A stretch of 7,147 bases of DNA from positions 1-7,147 of the forward strand of contig NCED01000069.1 of assembly GCA_002280485.1 (NCBI GenBank), given 5' to 3'. Below the pieces are notes generated by a model. It was not told the DNA's origin. It searched no databases and worked only from the letters and a program-made list of their open reading frames with translations. This DNA is from Caulobacterales bacterium 32-69-10 (lineage in GTDB: Bacteria; Pseudomonadota; Alphaproteobacteria; Caulobacterales; Caulobacteraceae). The position numbers and the translations under genes are program-made. Of the stretch, positions 6,105-7,147 are shown one piece after another (position 1 is the stretch's first letter; every line of letters starts with the position of its first letter).

Positions 6105-6244
6105 TTATCCCTCCCCCTTGTGGGGAGGGTGGCCCGCCTAGCGGGTCGGGTGGGGGGAAGTGTTCGCGAACGTCGCGTTTCCGCCCCACCCCGCTCGCGG
6201 GCCTGACGCCCGCGAGTCGCCCTCCCCATCGAGGGGAGGGATAA
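6105..6244. repeat. 140-base palindromic intergenic repeat (REP/MITE-like)
   Basis: The ends are perfect 12-bp inverted repeats: TTATCCCTCCCC at 6105-6116 and GGGGAGGGATAA at 6233-6244. Each end is also half of its own hairpin. On the left CCCTCCCC (6109-6116) pairs with GGGGAGGG (6122-6129), and on the right 6220-6227 pairs with 6233-6240; both loops are 5 bases. Inside are a 9-bp hairpin (CTCGCGGGC at 6194-6202 with GCCCGCGAG at 6208-6216), a smaller CCCGC/GCGGG hairpin on the left, the palindrome GTTCGCGAAC at 6162-6171, and complementary GGGTGGGG (6148-6155) and CCCCACCC (6184-6191). The whole can fold as one long cruciform or as separate hairpins. It sits 15 bases after the hemA stop and 13 before the mucR stop, so it may also end transcription from both sides. 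Similar CCCTCCCC...GGGGAGGG repeats are common between genes in Caulobacterales and related orders, from memory. It carries no coding region. Confidence 0.8.
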
Positions 6245-6257
6245 GTCCGCATGCTTC

Positions 6258-6725
6258 CTACTTCCGCGCCGCCTTCGGCTTGGCCGCGCCCGTCGCGGCG
6301 CGGCGCACGCCGCGTCCCAGCCCGATCTGCTTAGCGAACTCCGAGCGGCGGGTGGCGTAGGCCGGGGCGACCATCGGGTAATCGGGCGGCAACCCCCACT
6401 TGCGGCGATATTCGTCCGGGCTCAGGTTGAATTTCGAACGCAGGTAGCGCTTGAGCATCTTGAGTCGTTTGCCGTCTTCCAGGCAGACGATGTAGTCATC
6501 GTTGATGGATCGACTGATCGGCACCGCCGGCTTCTGCTTTTCGGCAGGGGCAGTGACCACCTCGGGATGGCTAAGCGCGTTCAGCGACGTATGGATGGAA
6601 CGGATCAGGTCGGGCAGCGCGGCAGCCGATACTGAATTGTTCATTACATATGAGGCGACAACCTCCGTGCTGAGCCTCAGGACGTCTTGGGCCCCCAGAG
6701 CGCCGACGTCGTCATCTGTGCTCAT
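6258..6725 (-). CDS. mucR: MucR/Ros-family transcriptional regulator
   Basis: This 155-residue DNA-binding protein belongs to the MucR/Ros family. In alphaproteobacteria these proteins repress surface polysaccharide, motility and cell-cycle genes by binding AT-rich DNA. Residues about 14-52 (VLRLSTEVVASYVMNN onward) match the N-terminal oligomerisation region. A linker follows, then the DNA-binding domain at about 75-137, with DDYIVCLEDGK at 76-86, LKRYLRSKFNLSPDEYRRKWGL at 91-112 and YPMVAPAY at 116-123. Aligned to Ros, the four zinc positions C-C-H-H are here C81, D84, Y94 and F99, so zinc coordination is probably lost. The tail from 138 is rich in Lys, Arg and Ala. The ATG at 6725 is preceded by GAGGGG (6734-6739) at good spacing. 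The gene is convergent with hemA and divergent from glyA. Members of this family often repress their own gene, which fits the AT-richer upstream DNA but is not shown here. Confidence 0.93.
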   Translation of the reverse strand: MSTDDDVGALGAQDVLRLSTEVVASYVMNNSVSAAALPDLIRSIHTSLNALSHPEVVTAPAEKQKPAVPISRSINDDYIVCLEDGKRLKMLKRYLRSKFNLSPDEYRRKWGLPPDYPMVAPAYATRRSEFAKQIGLGRGVRRAATGAAKPKAARK

Positions 6726-6733
6726 TGCGTCTT

Positions 6734-6739
6734 CCCCTC
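6734..6739 (-). promoter_or_regulatory. mucR ribosome binding site
   Basis: On the minus strand GAGGGG is eight bases upstream of the ATG at 6725, supporting that start. Confidence 0.75.
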
Positions 6740-6749
6740 GCTTCTCTTG

Positions 6750-6787
6750 TTTATAGAGTCGTTATGAGCAGTCTGGCGCGAATCCAA
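6750..6787 (-). promoter_or_regulatory. Candidate mucR promoter with two GANTC sites
   Basis: Reading the minus strand, TTGGAT (plus 6782-6787) and CATAAC (plus 6761-6766) are a possible -35/-10 pair with a 15-base spacer. TATAAA (plus 6750-6755) is a nearby alternative -10. Two GANTC sites, GAATC at 6780-6784 and GAGTC at 6756-6760, flank this segment. GANTC is the CcrM methylation target in Caulobacterales, where it can link promoters to the cell cycle through GcrA. The assignment rests on position and motif matches only. Confidence 0.35.
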
Positions 6788-6796
6788 GAGCTTGGA
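6783..6796. promoter_or_regulatory. Palindrome between mucR and glyA, possible shared operator
   Basis: TCCAAG at 6783-6788 and CTTGGA at 6791-6796 form a perfect 6-bp dyad around AG. Each arm gives TTGGA on one strand, so it could place -35-like hexamers in both directions. It overlaps the GANTC site at 6780-6784. A second small dyad (CTTG 6791-6794, CAAG 6800-6803) shares its right arm. No binding protein can be named. Confidence 0.4.
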
Positions 6797-6852
6797 AAAC
6801 AAGATTTCGAGAACCGCTCACTTAAAGACATCAAACGTGCTGCGGTGACGGT

Positions 6853-6902
6853 GGGTTCCGGTCGAACGTACCCGTATCTTCGGGCCGGTTGATCTGGAGC
6901 CC
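6853..6902 (+). other. Possible hairpin in the glyA leader
   Basis: GGGTTCC at 6853-6859 can pair with GGAGCCC at 6896-6902, with one G-U. The hairpin CCCG-TATCTT-CGGG at 6871-6884 is enclosed. It ends 51 bases before the glyA start. I could not match it to any riboswitch class that I know, and random GC-rich DNA readily folds this way. Confidence 0.2.
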
Positions 6903-6941
6903 CCGCCGCGCGTAAACAGCCCCCCTCATCCACCCCACACC

Positions 6942-6946
6942 GAGGG
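6942..6946 (+). promoter_or_regulatory. glyA ribosome binding site deciding a GTG start
   Basis: GAGGG lies seven bases before GTG at 6954-6956 and supports that start; no nearby in-frame ATG competes with it. Confidence 0.7.
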
Positions 6947-6953
6947 TCTCGCC

Positions 6954-7147
6954 GTGTCCGCCTCCCAGTCTGCAACCCTGACCGCACCGACGCCCGGCGT
7001 TATCGCCGACGGCTTCTTCGGCGCCGGTCTGGGCGGCGATCCGGATGTGGCCCGGATCGTCGCCAAGGAGCTGTCGCGTCAGCAGAGCCATCTGGAGCTG
7101 ATCGCCTCTGAGAACATCGTCTCCCGCGCGGTGATGGAGGCGGCGGG
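6954..7147 (+). CDS. glyA: Serine hydroxymethyltransferase, 5' part only
   Basis: This PLP enzyme interconverts serine and glycine while moving a one-carbon unit to or from tetrahydrofolate in the cytoplasm. Only 64 codons are present before the window ends. The clear family signature is [18 protein letters not shown] at 47-64, which includes the conserved ASEN with E53, the proton-transfer glutamate of the family. [20 protein letters not shown] at 21-40 matches the segment before it in alphaproteobacterial GlyA. The N-terminus is about 15-20 residues longer than in Escherichia coli GlyA. The GTG start at 6954 is supported by GAGGG at 6942-6946. The gene is divergent from mucR with 228 bases between starts. 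As a source of glycine it connects with hemA upstream. Confidence 0.93.
   Translation, partial: MSASQSATLTAPTPGVIADGFFGAGLGGDPDVARIVAKELSRQQSHLELIASENIVSRAVMEAA

Noticed and set aside
6064..6252. 62-codon minus-strand frame across the palindromic repeat
   Set aside because: Its Pro/Gly-rich product is a translation of the repeat itself. Such frames are often wrongly annotated as hypothetical genes.
6821..6826. TTAA as a possible CtrA site between mucR and glyA
   Set aside because: A second TTAA at the 7-base spacing needed for a full CtrA box is missing.
1..7147. CRISPR arrays, tRNA or rRNA genes, transposases, phage or defence genes
   Set aside because: No regular spaced repeats, cloverleaf, rRNA segments or relevant protein motifs were seen on either strand.

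Overview
The window looks like ordinary chromosome from a high-GC alphaproteobacterium. The best guess is the Caulobacterales (Caulobacter, Phenylobacterium or Brevundimonas type). The evidence is strong GC bias at third codon positions, a Shemin-pathway 5-aminolevulinate synthase, an aspartate-type HemB, a Ros/MucR regulator, GANTC sites upstream of it, and a palindromic intergenic repeat of a kind common in this group. The placement is by pattern recognition, not by alignment.

Layout. Positions 1-901 (minus) hold the N-terminal 300 residues of an SGNH/GDSL-like protein that runs off the left edge. It lies 8 bases downstream of hemB (910-1911, minus). After a 137-base divergent region, three plus-strand genes follow in an apparent operon: a 3-hydroxyisobutyryl-CoA hydrolase (2049-3092) and two tandem exported methyltransferase-like paralogues (3137-3892 and 3921-4646). 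A 210-base region rich in inverted repeats precedes hemA (4857-6089, plus). hemA converges on a mucR-family regulator (6258-6725, minus), and the gap between them is almost filled by a 140-base palindromic repeat (6105-6244). mucR is divergent from glyA (start 6954, plus), which runs off the right edge after 64 codons.

How the genes relate. HemA joins glycine and succinyl-CoA to make 5-aminolevulinate, and HemB joins two of these into porphobilinogen. GlyA produces glycine from serine. The hydrolase belongs to valine breakdown, which leads through propionyl-CoA to succinyl-CoA in bacteria that have that route. The enzymes therefore touch the supply and use of 5-aminolevulinate, but they lie in several transcription units and co-regulation is not shown. 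The two exported methyltransferase-like proteins have no known role.

I saw no phage, transposase, CRISPR array, tRNA, rRNA, toxin-antitoxin or defence genes. The items most worth a second look are the duplicated exported methyltransferase-fold proteins, the MucR protein with most zinc ligands replaced, the palindromic repeat, and the structured hemA and mucR/glyA upstream regions.
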